A stretch of 64,000 nucleotides of DNA from Oscillatoria princeps RMCB-10 (GTDB taxonomy: Bacteria; Cyanobacteriota; Cyanobacteriia; Cyanobacteriales; Oscillatoriaceae): NCBI GenBank assembly GCA_019359235.1, contig JAHHHT010000002.1:310001-374000 (forward strand), written 5' to 3'. Shown here in pieces: positions 42,275-51,588 of this stretch; the stretch's first letter is position 1; the number at the start of each line of letters is the position of its first letter. The notes under the pieces were generated by a model. The model had not been told where the DNA came from. It searched no databases and saw only the letters and a list, made by a program, of their open reading frames with translations. A program made the position numbers and the translations under genes.

Positions 42275-42512
42275 GTTGTAAAATTCCAGGCAGACAACGG
42301 ACGCGACCCGATCCAACCACCAACGCTCAACCAGCAGTGCCGGCTTGTCGCACGATCATAGCGACTCTACTATAGAAGAAAAACAGCCTCGTGTGTGGCT
42401 CCGCTCCCCGCTGTTACCCAACCCGTCTGGGAACCCAGACTGTTTGAGTGGAATCAGCTCCCTGCTCTGAGGGGGATTTCACCAATCAGCACAAGAGCAT
42501 TTCAGCAGTACC

Positions 42513-42893
42513 TCAGTCCTCAAGCCGGGGCGCTGATACCTCAATCGCCTTGACATCAATGGTGCCTGGAGGTGTCAGGCGCTGCAAATGACCCTGTTGC
42601 ACTTTGAGCGGTTCGCCGCAGCTGGGGCACTGCAGTTGCGTCTGATTCAAGGCTGCGATCTCATAGCTGCAGACGGGACACTGGTCTTGAATCAGGTTGC
42701 GGCTCAACCACCAGCGCACCCCAAAAAATGCCAGCGCCGGCGCAATCAGAGCCAGCCCCATTAAAATCAAAATCGACTTGACCAGCCAGCCCAAGCCAAT
42801 AGAGCCCAGCAACCAGATGACAAGCAACGCAGTCAGCCAGTTGCCGGCGTAAGAGTTGTTCAATTGAAACCTTTTCCAGCTGTTCTGGTTCAC
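42513..42893 (-). CDS. Membrane protein with C-terminal zinc ribbon
   Basis: 126 residues. Two hydrophobic helices (WLTALLVIWLLGSIGLGWLV, ILILMGLALIAPALAFFGVRWW) precede a zinc ribbon with CPVC...CPSC spacing (QCPVCSYEIAALNQTQLQCPSCGE). Similar small proteins are widespread in cyanobacteria. It is the last gene of the GT4/HATPase block on this strand, with a 43-bp gap. Confidence 0.75.
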   Translation of the reverse strand: MNQNSWKRFQLNNSYAGNWLTALLVIWLLGSIGLGWLVKSILILMGLALIAPALAFFGVRWWLSRNLIQDQCPVCSYEIAALNQTQLQCPSCGEPLKVQQGHLQRLTPPGTIDVKAIEVSAPRLED

Positions 42894-42936
42894 GGGAATC
42901 TCCTGGCGCTCGCGGTTGGATATAATTCCATGCTAA

Positions 42937-44064
42937 TCACAAATTTATGAGTTGTTTGACTCGCTCGGTGAAGGCATCCGTACCGAACAGGGTCAGGGTT
43001 TCCTGTCGCAACCACGCCCCATCGCACCGGCGGTCTTTCCCTTGCAGCATTTCAACACACGCCGCCGCTACCGCTTGGGGGTCGCGGTGGGGCACTCGCC
43101 AGCCCAGCCGGCCATCCTGCAAGGGGTCCGCTGAGCCATCGGCGTCCCCGGCGATCACCGGCACCCCGCTTGCCATCGCCTCCAGATACACGATGCCAAA
43201 CCCTTCCTGGGAGGGCATGGCGTAGGCGTCGGCCACCCGGTAGTGCGCCGGCAGCTCTTCTGTGGCCACGAAGCCGGCAAATACCACCCGGTCTGCCACC
43301 CCCAACTCTTGGGCCAGTCGCTCCAACCGGGGCCGGTCGTCTCCCCGCCCAATCACTAAATACTTGACAGTTGGGATTTTTTGTGCTATGTGTGGCAGCG
43401 CCCGAATCGTCACATCCACACCTTTATAGATATCTCCTGACCACAGGCGGGCTACGGTCATCAGCACCTTGGAGCCGGCCAGACTGTAGCGCTCGACCAA
43501 AGTTGGGTCTTTCTCTCCCGGGGTAAAGATGTCGCCATTCACCGCGCAGGGTAACATCTGGAACTTGTGGCGGTCTAGGTTATTGGCCTGACAAGCGCGA
43601 TCTCGGCTGTAGCGACTGATCGCCCAAATGCTGTCTGCAAGTTTTAGCGCCCTTTGGTATTGAGGCGGTAGCGGCTCCCACACTTCTTTGCCGTAAGTCA
43701 GGACAGTGTAAGGAATTGCCCAGGGCTGGCACAGCAGCTGTACCAGCGGTGCCAGTTTGATGTGACCGCAGAAAACCCGTTGCGGACGCCGTTGCAGGAG
43801 ACATCCGAGCAGGGCGGCGGACAGCCGCAGGCGTCCCAGCCAGGGGGGCAGGGTTTTCAGGTAGTGAAATTTCAGCTTGCCGGTGTCAAAGGGATTGGGG
43901 CATCCCGGACTGTCCCGCAGCAGGAAAACTTCGGCAGGACCGGAACCCACCGAGAGATAAGCGCTGAGAATATCCTTGACATAAGATTGAATGCCGCCTT
44001 CGAGGGAAAAAATTTCCAAGAAAACGAAGACAGGGGTTGCCGGTGCGCTCAATTTCTGGTTCAA
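42937..44064 (-). CDS. Glycosyltransferase, GT4 family
   Basis: A 375-residue GT-B retaining glycosyltransferase. N-terminal acceptor motif SLEGGIQSYVKDIL, donor site VIGRGDDRPRLERLAQELG and the EX7E motif EGFGIVYLEAMASG (with GDADGSADPL after it) are all present. Its start overlaps the upstream kinase-like gene by 4 bp (ATGA), so the two are coupled. The likely product is an exopolysaccharide or lipopolysaccharide unit; the sugar is unknown. Confidence 0.9.
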   Translation of the reverse strand: MNQKLSAPATPVFVFLEIFSLEGGIQSYVKDILSAYLSVGSGPAEVFLLRDSPGCPNPFDTGKLKFHYLKTLPPWLGRLRLSAALLGCLLQRRPQRVFCGHIKLAPLVQLLCQPWAIPYTVLTYGKEVWEPLPPQYQRALKLADSIWAISRYSRDRACQANNLDRHKFQMLPCAVNGDIFTPGEKDPTLVERYSLAGSKVLMTVARLWSGDIYKGVDVTIRALPHIAQKIPTVKYLVIGRGDDRPRLERLAQELGVADRVVFAGFVATEELPAHYRVADAYAMPSQEGFGIVYLEAMASGVPVIAGDADGSADPLQDGRLGWRVPHRDPQAVAAACVEMLQGKDRRCDGAWLRQETLTLFGTDAFTERVKQLINL

Positions 44065-44498
44065 GGCTGTCTGTTATTGCAAATGGTACTTAAAATTACC
44101 AGGCAGTTCCCACCATCCTCACATCGTTCGTAGACCACTCGGTCTGCCAAACGCCGCAGCAGGAACCAGCCATACCCCCCTGACTGGAGGGTTCCCGGCT
44201 CTGGCTCTTCCAGGGAATCAGGATTGAAGGGGTTTCCCCGATCCCAAATCCGAATTTCCAGCCGGTCATCCCACAGCGCTACATCAATTTCTATCGGCGT
44301 TGCCGGTGGCAATTCTTGATGAGCGTGGCGAACGGCGTTGGTAAATCCTTCTGCTAGCGCTAAGTTGAGACAGTAGAGTTTTTCTTCTGACCAAAAAATC
44401 TGTGAGGTGTGTTTGAGAAAGAATATCTCAAACCATTTTTGCACCTGGCTTAGGGCAGCCAAATCGCTCTGAACCGTCAGATGTTCTTGCTGCAACAT
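44061..44498 (-). CDS. RsbW-like anti-sigma-factor-type serine kinase (HATPase)
   Basis: A 145-residue GHKL-fold ATPase. The N box LALAEGFTNAVRHAH, the G1 box WDRGNPFNP and G2 box GGYGWFLLRRLADRVVYE match the RsbW/SpoIIAB group. In such systems it phosphorylates an anti-sigma antagonist or binds a sigma factor. It overlaps the glycosyltransferase start by 4 bp, which ties a partner-switch regulator to polysaccharide synthesis. No phosphatase or antagonist gene is adjacent. Confidence 0.85.
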   Translation of the reverse strand: MLQQEHLTVQSDLAALSQVQKWFEIFFLKHTSQIFWSEEKLYCLNLALAEGFTNAVRHAHQELPPATPIEIDVALWDDRLEIRIWDRGNPFNPDSLEEPEPGTLQSGGYGWFLLRRLADRVVYERCEDGGNCLVILSTICNNRQP

Positions 44499-44854
44499 TT
44501 CCGAAATAGGCCAATCATTGATTCGGGCGAGCTAGTGCAGCCGTGTGGGAATTTTTACAATCCGCTAATGGCGCAGGAACGCTCCTTGAGAACCGCTAGC
44601 TGCTGGCGCAGCCGGGGGAGAGTTTCGGGTTTAGAGGCTTGGGCCTAGGGGCTAAAAAATCTCCCGTCCCTAACCCGACCTAGCCCCCAGTTGGGGGGAG
44701 GGGGAGAGAAAGAAAGATATAAAGGTTCCTGGCCTAAAACTGCCGCAATGCACTAGATATTTTTTAGCAGCCGGTCGGGCCACTTCAGTATAGCGAATTA
44801 GTTCTGAGAGTGAAGTTAATTTTTATAAAGAAAACAGCAGCCAGTTATTAAGGA

Positions 44855-44918
44855 TTGACGCCTGTTCGGATTTCAAGAGAAGGGCGGCTGCGCTTCTAGG
44901 AAACCTGACAGGCGTCAA
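44855..44918 (-). terminator. Long hairpin downstream of petD
   Basis: TTGACGCCTG at the left end pairs with CAGGCGTCAA at the right, with further pairing inside (TTTC/GAAA, AGAAG/CTTCT). It lies 22 bp beyond the petD stop. It probably ends or stabilises the petBD mRNA. The palindrome arms belong to the GACGCCTGTC repeat family. The rest of the 441-bp gap up to 44498 shows only C-rich repeats. Confidence 0.6.
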
Positions 44919-44939
44919 ATTTTAACGCATTTCAGTCTT

Positions 44940-45422
44940 TTAGAACAGACCTAAGGTGAGGGATTTGTCAATCGGGAAAATAGCACCGATACCCAGCCAG
45001 ATGGTCACCAGGGTGCCAAACAGGAAGACAGCGGTAGCCACAGGACGGCGGAAGGGGTTTTGGAACTTGTTGACGTTCTCAATGAAGGGAACGAGCATCA
45101 GTCCCAGGGGAACCGCAGCCATAGACGCGATACCCAACAGTTTGTTGGGGAGAATGCGCAGAATTTGGAAAACAGGCCACAAATACCACTCGGGCAGAAT
45201 TTCCAGGGGAGTGGCGAAGGGGTCAGCCGGCTCTCCCACCATTGCGGGATCTAGCACAGCCAGACCGACACAGAGGGCGATGCTTCCCAAAATCACCACA
45301 GGGAAAATATAGAGCAGGTCATTGGGCCATGCCGGTTCGCCGTAATAGTTGTGGCCCATTCCCATTGCCAGTTTGGCGCGTAGCTTGGGATCGCTCAAAT
45401 CTGGCTTTTTCAGAGTTGCCAT
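44940..45422 (-). CDS. petD: Cytochrome b6f complex subunit IV
   Basis: 160 residues, the standard length, with three transmembrane helices. It forms the quinol-oxidation site together with cytochrome b6; the conserved PEWY motif (Glu78) is present in [16 protein letters not shown]. Start is the ATG at 45422. It follows petB on the same strand with an 87-bp spacer, the usual petB-petD order. Confidence 0.98.
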   Translation of the reverse strand: MATLKKPDLSDPKLRAKLAMGMGHNYYGEPAWPNDLLYIFPVVILGSIALCVGLAVLDPAMVGEPADPFATPLEILPEWYLWPVFQILRILPNKLLGIASMAAVPLGLMLVPFIENVNKFQNPFRRPVATAVFLFGTLVTIWLGIGAIFPIDKSLTLGLF

Positions 45423-45509
45423 AGTTCTGCGTGTTCTCCTAAAAGGTTTTGCTTATTAGTGGCCGCGAGCTGTTAGCGGCTCAACACTAACAGCTCACTG
45501 CTGACCAAT

Positions 45510-46157
45510 TTACAAGGGACCGGAAATCCCTTGCTTGCGGATCATCAAGAAGTGCAGCAGCATAAACACTGCAATCAGCCAAGGCAGCACGAAAGTGTGC
45601 AGGCTGTAGTACCGGGTCAGGGTGCCTTGCCCAACGCTGGTGCCGCCACGGATCAGCTCTACAATCAGCGAACCGACCACGGGAATGGCTTCAGGGACAC
45701 CGGAAACAATCTTCACGGCCCAGTAACCCACTTGGTCCCAGGGCAGGGAGTAGCCGGTGACGCCGAAAGAAACGGTGATCACGGCCAAAATCACGCCGGT
45801 CACCCAGGTCAGCTCGCGGGGCTTTTTGAAACCGCCGGTGAGGTAAACCCGGAAAACGTGCAGGATCATCATCAGCACCATCATGCTGGCAGACCAGCGG
45901 TGGATGGAGCGAATCAGCCAGCCGAAGTTGACCTCCGTCATCAGGTACTGCACTGACGTAAAGGCTTCCGTCACCGTCGGCTTGTAATAGAAGGTCATGG
46001 CGAATCCAGTGGCGAACTGGATTAAGAAGCAAGTGAGGGTGATCCCGCCCAGGCAGTAGAAGATGTTGACGTGGGGGGGGACGTACTTGCTAGATACGTC
46101 ATCAGCAAGCGCCTGAATCTCTAAGCGCTCCTGAAACCAGTCGTAAACATTGGCCAT
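45510..46157 (-). CDS. petB: Cytochrome b6
   Basis: 215 residues, exactly the standard length, from the ATG at 46157. All haem ligands are present (His86, His100, His187, His202) as is Cys35, which binds the extra haem c. Four transmembrane helices are visible. It moves electrons between plastoquinol and plastocyanin/cytochrome c6 in the thylakoid. The frame is open further upstream but that part has no family support. The 246-bp region to the divergent ctpA gene must hold both promoters. Confidence 0.98.
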   Translation of the reverse strand: MANVYDWFQERLEIQALADDVSSKYVPPHVNIFYCLGGITLTCFLIQFATGFAMTFYYKPTVTEAFTSVQYLMTEVNFGWLIRSIHRWSASMMVLMMILHVFRVYLTGGFKKPRELTWVTGVILAVITVSFGVTGYSLPWDQVGYWAVKIVSGVPEAIPVVGSLIVELIRGGTSVGQGTLTRYYSLHTFVLPWLIAVFMLLHFLMIRKQGISGPL

Positions 46158-46403
46158 AGAGCAAGCGTTCCCAGAAATGTATTGCTGTTCATCAAGAATG
46201 TAACATAGTCTAAACAGGTTTTCATAAAGCCAAGCCACAACTGGTGGAAAACGATATGGGGATTGAGGAAGGCTCCTGACTCCCCAGCGGGGAACGCACC
46301 TGGAACTCTGGCTGGGTAAGGATTGCAAGGCCCGCCCCCAAGGGGGCTTTGGCCACCGGCGGCTTTGACGGTGGCTTCTCGTCACACATTTAATATCGGT
46401 CTC

Positions 46404-47636
46404 ATGCGCAAACGAGTTTTCTGGGTCGGACTTTTACTGCTACTGTTCATAACCTTAGGATGGCCGGCAAGACCGGCAAGCGCCTTGACAGAGGAACAGC
46501 AGCTGCTGTCGGAGGCGTGGCGGATTGTCAATCGAGCTTATGTGGACGACACGTTCAACCATCAGAACTGGTCGCAGCTGCGCCAAAAGCTGCTCAAGCA
46601 GCCGCTGAACAATCGAGAGGCGACTTACGAGGCGATCGGCCAGATGCTGGCCAGCCTGGACGATCCCTTCACGCGACTTTTAAAACCTGACCAGTACAAC
46701 AGTTTACAGCTAAATACCTCAGGGGAGCTGACCGGCGTCGGGCTGCAAATTGCCCTCGATGAGGCAACCGACTTTATACAAGTGGTGGCTCCGATTGACG
46801 GCTCGCCGGCAGCGCGAGCGGGCCTGCAACCGCGCGATATCATCCTCAAGATAGATGACATTTCCACAGTGAATCTGAGTCTGGACGCCGCCGCCGCACG
46901 GATGCGTGGCCCGACAGGCAGTCGCGTCATCCTGACGGTGAAGCGAGAGGGGATCTCCGAGCCACTGGAATTTCAGCTGGAGCGGGACAGGATTGCGCTC
47001 AACCCGGTGTATGCAGAGTTGCAGGCTTCTGAAAGCGGCACGCCGATTGGCTACATTCGCCTCAGCCAATTCAATGCCAACGCCACCGCTGAAGTGGCTC
47101 ACGCGATCTCGCGCTTGCAGGGAGAGGGGGCGCAAGCCTACATTCTCGACCTGCGCAACAATCCGGGCGGCTTGTTGCAAGCCGGCATTGAAATCGCCCG
47201 CCTCTGGCTCGATAGTGGCACAATCGTTTACACCGTCAACCGGCTTGGCGTCTTGGGCAGCTTTGAAGCCTTTGGGGAAGCGCTGACTGACGCCCCCCTG
47301 GCGGTTTTGGTCAATCAGGGAACCGCTAGCGCCAGTGAAATTCTCGCCGGTGCCCTGCAAGATAACGGGCGGGCCCAGCTGGTCGGGGACAAAACCTTTG
47401 GCAAGGGCTTGATTCAGTCCCTGTTTGACCTGTCCGATGGCTCTGGGCTGGCGGTAACGGTGGCCAAATACGAGACGCCGAACCACCGAGACATCCACAA
47501 GTTGGGCATTCTCCCAGACCTCGTGGTGCCCTTCCAGCCGATTGGGCGCAACCAGGTGGCTACGGAGGCTGACCGGCAGTATCAAGCCGCTGTGGAGTTG
47601 CTCAGCAAAGATTCCGTAGTGGCTGATGCGGCTTAA
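46404..47636 (+). CDS. ctpA: C-terminal processing peptidase
   Basis: 410 residues from the ATG at 46404, beginning with a signal peptide ([23 protein letters not shown]). A PDZ domain covers about 90-175 ([10 protein letters not shown]), and the Ser/Lys catalytic dyad lies in [30 protein letters not shown]. It trims the C-terminus of precursor D1 (PsbA) in the lumen, a step needed for oxygen-evolving photosystem II. It is divergent from petB, an arrangement seen in many cyanobacteria. The 316-bp gap to the next gene shows nothing clear. Confidence 0.93.
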   Translation: MRKRVFWVGLLLLLFITLGWPARPASALTEEQQLLSEAWRIVNRAYVDDTFNHQNWSQLRQKLLKQPLNNREATYEAIGQMLASLDDPFTRLLKPDQYNSLQLNTSGELTGVGLQIALDEATDFIQVVAPIDGSPAARAGLQPRDIILKIDDISTVNLSLDAAAARMRGPTGSRVILTVKREGISEPLEFQLERDRIALNPVYAELQASESGTPIGYIRLSQFNANATAEVAHAISRLQGEGAQAYILDLRNNPGGLLQAGIEIARLWLDSGTIVYTVNRLGVLGSFEAFGEALTDAPLAVLVNQGTASASEILAGALQDNGRAQLVGDKTFGKGLIQSLFDLSDGSGLAVTVAKYETPNHRDIHKLGILPDLVVPFQPIGRNQVATEADRQYQAAVELLSKDSVVADAA

Positions 47637-47952
47637 TGCCACAGGTGCCGGTGCCGGCTGGCCGTTGGGGGGTGCGCTATCAGCGCACCCTGCTGCTATT
47701 CCACTCGCACAACTGTCTGCTACCAGGCAGGACAGTTGGGGGTGCCAGCGAGTGCGTGAAATACCGCCTCCCGACACTCCCAAGTCCCAGCCGGTCTGGC
47801 ACGCCGGGATTTTGGGTGAATCGCCAATCTAAAATCTCAACTCTCAAATCTCAAGTCTGGCGCTATACGCCTTTGGAAGTGACACACCGGCACTCCGGGG
47901 GTGCTGTCGAAGTTTATAAGCTAATGCTCAAAGGGTACAGGGGACTTTGGGT

Positions 47953-48678
47953 ATGAAGACTCGCTTTTTTGCAGAACGTCAAGACAAGACTGGACAGCGT
48001 CAGGGCCGAACTGTTCCGTGCCGGTGCGCTCAGCACCCTCAGCTAACCCCCACCCCCGCCCCGGAGACAGCCAAAAGCCAGGTGGAGCAAGACGAGCTGG
48101 TGGCGCTCCGCCGGCAGTCCCGCGCCAAAGCCGAGCGGGGGCAGTACAGCGAAGCGATTGAGATCCTGACTGGGCTGATTTCCCGCTATCCCGCCAGTGC
48201 GGTCGATTACAGCAATCGCGGGCTGATGTATTTCCAGAGCGGGCAGCTTGACAGAGCCTTCGCCGATTACAGCAGGGCGATCCAGCTGAATCCGCAATTG
48301 GCCAGCGCCTACAACAATCTGGCCAATTATTACGCCGCCCGAAGCGATTTAGGGGCGGCCATGCTTAACTATGACAGGGCCATTGACCTCAACCCCGCGC
48401 ACGTTCGGGCTTGGCTCAACCGGGGCATTACCTTGCGAGAGCTCGGACTGTACGAGCGAGCGATTGATAACTTTGACTTCGCCGAGAGGCTGGGCAGCCT
48501 GAAGGGCCACATCTGGGCGGAGCGAGGCCGCACCTATCACTTGATGGGTGAGTGGAACTGCGCCGTGGCCGACTACCGGCGGGCCAAAACCCAGCTGCTG
48601 GAAGCTTCGGCTGACCGTGGCTCGCTCGACCGGGTGGAAACCAGGCTCAGCGAGTTGCTCAAACCTTTGAGCGCTTAA
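47953..48678 (+). CDS. TPR-repeat protein
   Basis: 241 residues from the ATG at 47953. At least four tetratricopeptide repeats are visible from about residue 55 (SEAIEILTGLISRYP, VDYSNRGLMYFQSGQLDRAFADYSRAIQLNPQ and so on). The N-terminal 50 residues are low-complexity. TPRs bind partner proteins; in cyanobacteria similar proteins assist photosystem assembly. The stop overlaps that of the convergent slr1601-like gene by 4 bp. Confidence 0.88.
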   Translation: MKTRFFAERQDKTGQRQGRTVPCRCAQHPQLTPTPAPETAKSQVEQDELVALRRQSRAKAERGQYSEAIEILTGLISRYPASAVDYSNRGLMYFQSGQLDRAFADYSRAIQLNPQLASAYNNLANYYAARSDLGAAMLNYDRAIDLNPAHVRAWLNRGITLRELGLYERAIDNFDFAERLGSLKGHIWAERGRTYHLMGEWNCAVADYRRAKTQLLEASADRGSLDRVETRLSELLKPLSA

Positions 48679-49160
48679 TCGGTTCGCCGCACGTCAGCCT
48701 GGAAATCCTCTCGCCGGTCGGTTCGCACCGGCGCGCTTTGGGCCTCCTCTCGCCGGTCGGTTCGCGCCGGCGCGCCTTGGGCCTGGTTTTCCAGCAAAAT
48801 AACCGGCAGCTGCGTGGGGTCCACCAGATGGCTCTGCTCCTGCATAACCCTTTTCATTTGTTGCGGATCGAAGGAGCGGCTGAAGTCCTCCCGCAATTGC
48901 GTGACTCGCCCTTCGGTTTGTTTGACTTCCGCTTGGATTTTCTGGAGTTTCTCGACCTCGGACCGGTAATAGGGCCACAGTTGCGCTAAAGCCGAAGCCG
49001 CTGCGAAGGACAGCACAGCATTGACTGCCAGCTTGACAGTAGTTTCAGAGGCCATGACTCGGTAAGGGTGACTGCGCTGGCGGCGTTTCTCCTGAGGCTC
49101 CACCCGACGGCGGGGTTCTGCAGGTTGCAAAGGGTGTCTTGAGGGTTCAATGGCATTCAT
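48675..49160 (-). CDS. slr1601-like putative cell division protein
   Basis: 161 residues from the ATG at 49160 (MNAIEPSRHPLQPAEPRRR). The conserved part RSHPYRVMASETTVKLAVNAVLSFAAASALAQLWPYYRSEVEKLQ in outline has one transmembrane helix and a following coiled coil, as in the cyanobacterial slr1601 family annotated as putative cell-division protein. The C-terminus carries two copies of a 13-residue repeat (GAPARTDRREEAQ / SAPVRTDRREDFQ). The role is inferred from the family label. Confidence 0.78.
   Translation of the reverse strand: MNAIEPSRHPLQPAEPRRRVEPQEKRRQRSHPYRVMASETTVKLAVNAVLSFAAASALAQLWPYYRSEVEKLQKIQAEVKQTEGRVTQLREDFSRSFDPQQMKRVMQEQSHLVDPTQLPVILLENQAQGAPARTDRREEAQSAPVRTDRREDFQADVRRTD
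48706..48783. repeat. 39-bp tandem duplication
   Basis: Two adjacent 39-bp copies (CTCTCGCCGGTCGGTTCG and following bases) inside the slr1601-like gene. They account for its extra tail, and unequal recombination could change the copy number. Confidence 0.85.
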
Positions 49161-49444
49161 GATCTCTTGAATTTCCGCGCTTTTAGCCGCGATTGCAACT
49201 GTGTTCGAGAAAAACCTCACCCCGGACAAGCCTGTAGTGGAGTCGCTCAGCGGCCAAACCGCACTAGGGGAGAATACCTAAATTTTAGAGCGCTGGTGGA
49301 GCTTCAACAGAGGGCGAGGGGAGCCTCCCTGGAGCCTTGACTCCCGGCTGCTCGCCAGCAATTTACAGTCGCTCGACCGAATTGCCTGGAAGCTTTGGAC
49401 TCAAGTGCCCTGAAAGGCTCCCCGCCAGCGTCACTGGGACTGGT

Positions 49445-49540
49445 TTATTTGTACAGCTCTGTGGCCAGGCGGAAGGCCAAGAAGCCAGGAATCAGGGCGA
49501 TGACGAGAGCGACGAAGACTTGAGTGTCGGATAGAGACAT
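49445..49540 (-). CDS. psaM: Photosystem I reaction centre subunit XII
   Basis: A 31-residue single-helix subunit: [19 protein letters not shown], then [12 protein letters not shown]. It matches PsaM almost throughout (SDTQVxxALVxALxPxxLAFRLxTELYK). It sits near the monomer-monomer interface of the photosystem I trimer. A GGAGC lies just upstream of the ATG. Because it is so short it is easily missed in annotation. Confidence 0.93.
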   Translation of the reverse strand: MSLSDTQVFVALVIALIPGFLAFRLATELYK

Positions 49541-49815
49541 TGTTTAACAGCTCCTGTTGTTGGGGGTATTCGTTCACCAATTTCGACTAAATTGCCGATT
49601 TGTGGAATACTCTTGTTACAAGATGAAACAAAACGTGCGCTCCTGGCAAGTCGGCCCGCCGAACCCAGGGGGCAGGTGCTGGCTTTTGTCCCTTTGGCTG
49701 TGCGGCAGACTCCCCTGATTAACGTTAAGCTGGTTACGGTACTTATCCTCTGCCCCGGTTTCGGCAGTTAGCTTGTTGCTCTCAGTTCGCAACTCCGGGC
49801 TTCAAAAAATCCTTA

Positions 49816-50541
49816 ATGCTGGATCGATTTACAGACTTTTACCCCAATTTCGGTGCTGACGCCTTTTTCCTGCTGGTCATTTTGGTGGCCCTAGAGGCGG
49901 TGCTGTCGGCGGACAATGCCATCGCCCTGGCGTCCATTTCCCAAGGCTTGGAAGATGGCAAGCTGCAGCGTCAGGCGCTCAACTTGGGTTTGCTGGTGGC
50001 TTTTGCCCTGCGGATGGCTCTGATTCTCACCGCTACCTGGGTGATTAAGTTCTGGCAGTTTGAACTGCTGGGTGCGCTCTACCTGCTGTGGCTGGCGTTC
50101 CAGCACTTTACCTCCGAGGAGGGGAAGGAGGGGGAACACCACGGTCCGAGGTTTTCCACCGTCTGGCAAGCTATCCCCACGATTGCTCTGACGGATCTGG
50201 CCTTTTCACTCGATAGCGTCACCACGGCGATCGCCGTTTCTGACAAAACCTGGCTCGTCCTCACCGGCGCTACCCTGGGGATTATTACCCTGCGGTTTAT
50301 GGCCGAGCTGTTCATCCGCTGGCTGGATGAATACCTCTATCTCGAAGATGCCGGCTACATCACGGTTGCTTTGGTGGGATTTCGTCTTCTGCTCAAGGTT
50401 GTCAATTTGGAATCGGTGCTGCCGGAGTGGGTGATGATTCCGGCGATTGCGCTGTTATTCGTTTGGGGATTTTCCAAACGCAAGCCGCACAACCCTCAAG
50501 CTGCCGGTGAGGCTGAAGAAATTCCCGAACACAAGCCTTGA
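49816..50541 (+). CDS. TerC/YkoY-family membrane protein
   Basis: A 241-residue, seven-helix protein of the TerC family, with the metal-binding-like acidic motifs ALEAVLSADNAIAL and LAFSLDSVTTAIAV. Relatives export manganese or calcium or support exoenzyme metallation; plant TerC is needed for thylakoid biogenesis. The mRNA leader (about 49640-49815) is long enough for a riboswitch, but I could not recognise the Mn-sensing yybP-ykoY fold in it. Confidence 0.9.
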   Translation: MLDRFTDFYPNFGADAFFLLVILVALEAVLSADNAIALASISQGLEDGKLQRQALNLGLLVAFALRMALILTATWVIKFWQFELLGALYLLWLAFQHFTSEEGKEGEHHGPRFSTVWQAIPTIALTDLAFSLDSVTTAIAVSDKTWLVLTGATLGIITLRFMAELFIRWLDEYLYLEDAGYITVALVGFRLLLKVVNLESVLPEWVMIPAIALLFVWGFSKRKPHNPQAAGEAEEIPEHKP

Positions 50542-50687
50542 GGGGCTGCGGGCTAAGGGCGACAGCCGCATCGATTCCGCTGGTATCGTTTTTGTATCTT
50601 TGCGGCTGGCTTCGCTGAAAATGACAGCGATACAAGCGAATATGAGGGCGAACGGTCATTGGCCAGTGACCAATGACCAAGAGCGCT

Positions 50688-51137
50688 TTACTCGTAAATC
50701 CAGCTGGTGAGGGAGGGCGACCAGCCGACTAATTCCTCTTCTTTGAACCAGAGGCTGATTTCCCGCTGAGCGGTTTCTACGGCGTCAGAGCCATGTATAA
50801 GGTTGCGGCCAATACTAATCCCGTAGTCTCCTCGAATGGTGCCCGGTTCGGAGGTGAGGGGATTGGTGGCACCGATCATTTTTCTGGCGGACGCGACGAC
50901 GCCTTCTCCTTCCCACACCATCGCTACCAGTGGCCCAGAGGTGATGAAATCAACCAGTCCGGCAAAAAACTTTTTCTCCCTGTGGACGTCGTAGTGCTGC
51001 TCGGCCAGTTCCCGGCTGACTTTCATCAGCTTTAAGCCCACTAGGGTAAAGCCTTTGGCTTCAAAACGGCGGATAATCTCGCCCACTAGCCCGCGCTGTA
51101 CGCCATCGGGCTTGATTGCTAAAAATGTCCTTTCCAC
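50688..51137 (-). CDS. ndk: Nucleoside diphosphate kinase
   Basis: 149 residues, the standard length, from a GTG at 51137 ([16 protein letters not shown]) preceded by GAGGAG at ideal distance; an in-frame ATG further upstream lacks this support. The phospho-accepting His is in NLIHGSD near residue 115. It balances nucleoside triphosphate pools. Divergent from speA, with a gap that has TATAAT at 51344-51349 as a possible -10 element and no gene. Confidence 0.95.
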   Translation of the reverse strand: MERTFLAIKPDGVQRGLVGEIIRRFEAKGFTLVGLKLMKVSRELAEQHYDVHREKKFFAGLVDFITSGPLVAMVWEGEGVVASARKMIGATNPLTSEPGTIRGDYGISIGRNLIHGSDAVETAQREISLWFKEEELVGWSPSLTSWIYE

Positions 51138-51588
51138 ACCGAACTCCTCGAACTGCATCAAATCACACAAAAATCATACGCCAGGAGTGTCGCTGCTAGT
51201 GAGCGCCGGTGATGGGGCGAGCAAAAATCTGGCTTGATTTGAACCGCTCCTGAGCCAAGAGCGCCAAGAAAGACTTTTATTGATAGATAAACCTGTTGAT
51301 TGCTCATCATTATTTTTGGTGCGGCGGTAAACAGGTTAAGGGGTATAATACAAGTATTCAAGCGTAATTAAGGGCGCTGGGCGTAGGGCGTGAAGCATTG
51401 CGGAGAATCTTCCCCACGCCCCACGCCGCCACCCCCATGCCCAATTGCGGGGGCGCTTCCCGCGAGGGAATTAACCGGAATGGATGACAAAAAGGCGGCG
51501 CTCACTCAGGAAAATTGGCTCGACAGTTATGCTGAGGGGCGATGCGATAGACTGTCTACTCTAAAGGTCATTGCGAGGTCACTGCTAG

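Noticed and set aside
49640-49815. yybP-ykoY manganese riboswitch upstream of the TerC-family gene
   Set aside because: The expected conserved loops could not be recognised by eye; only a long leader can be stated.
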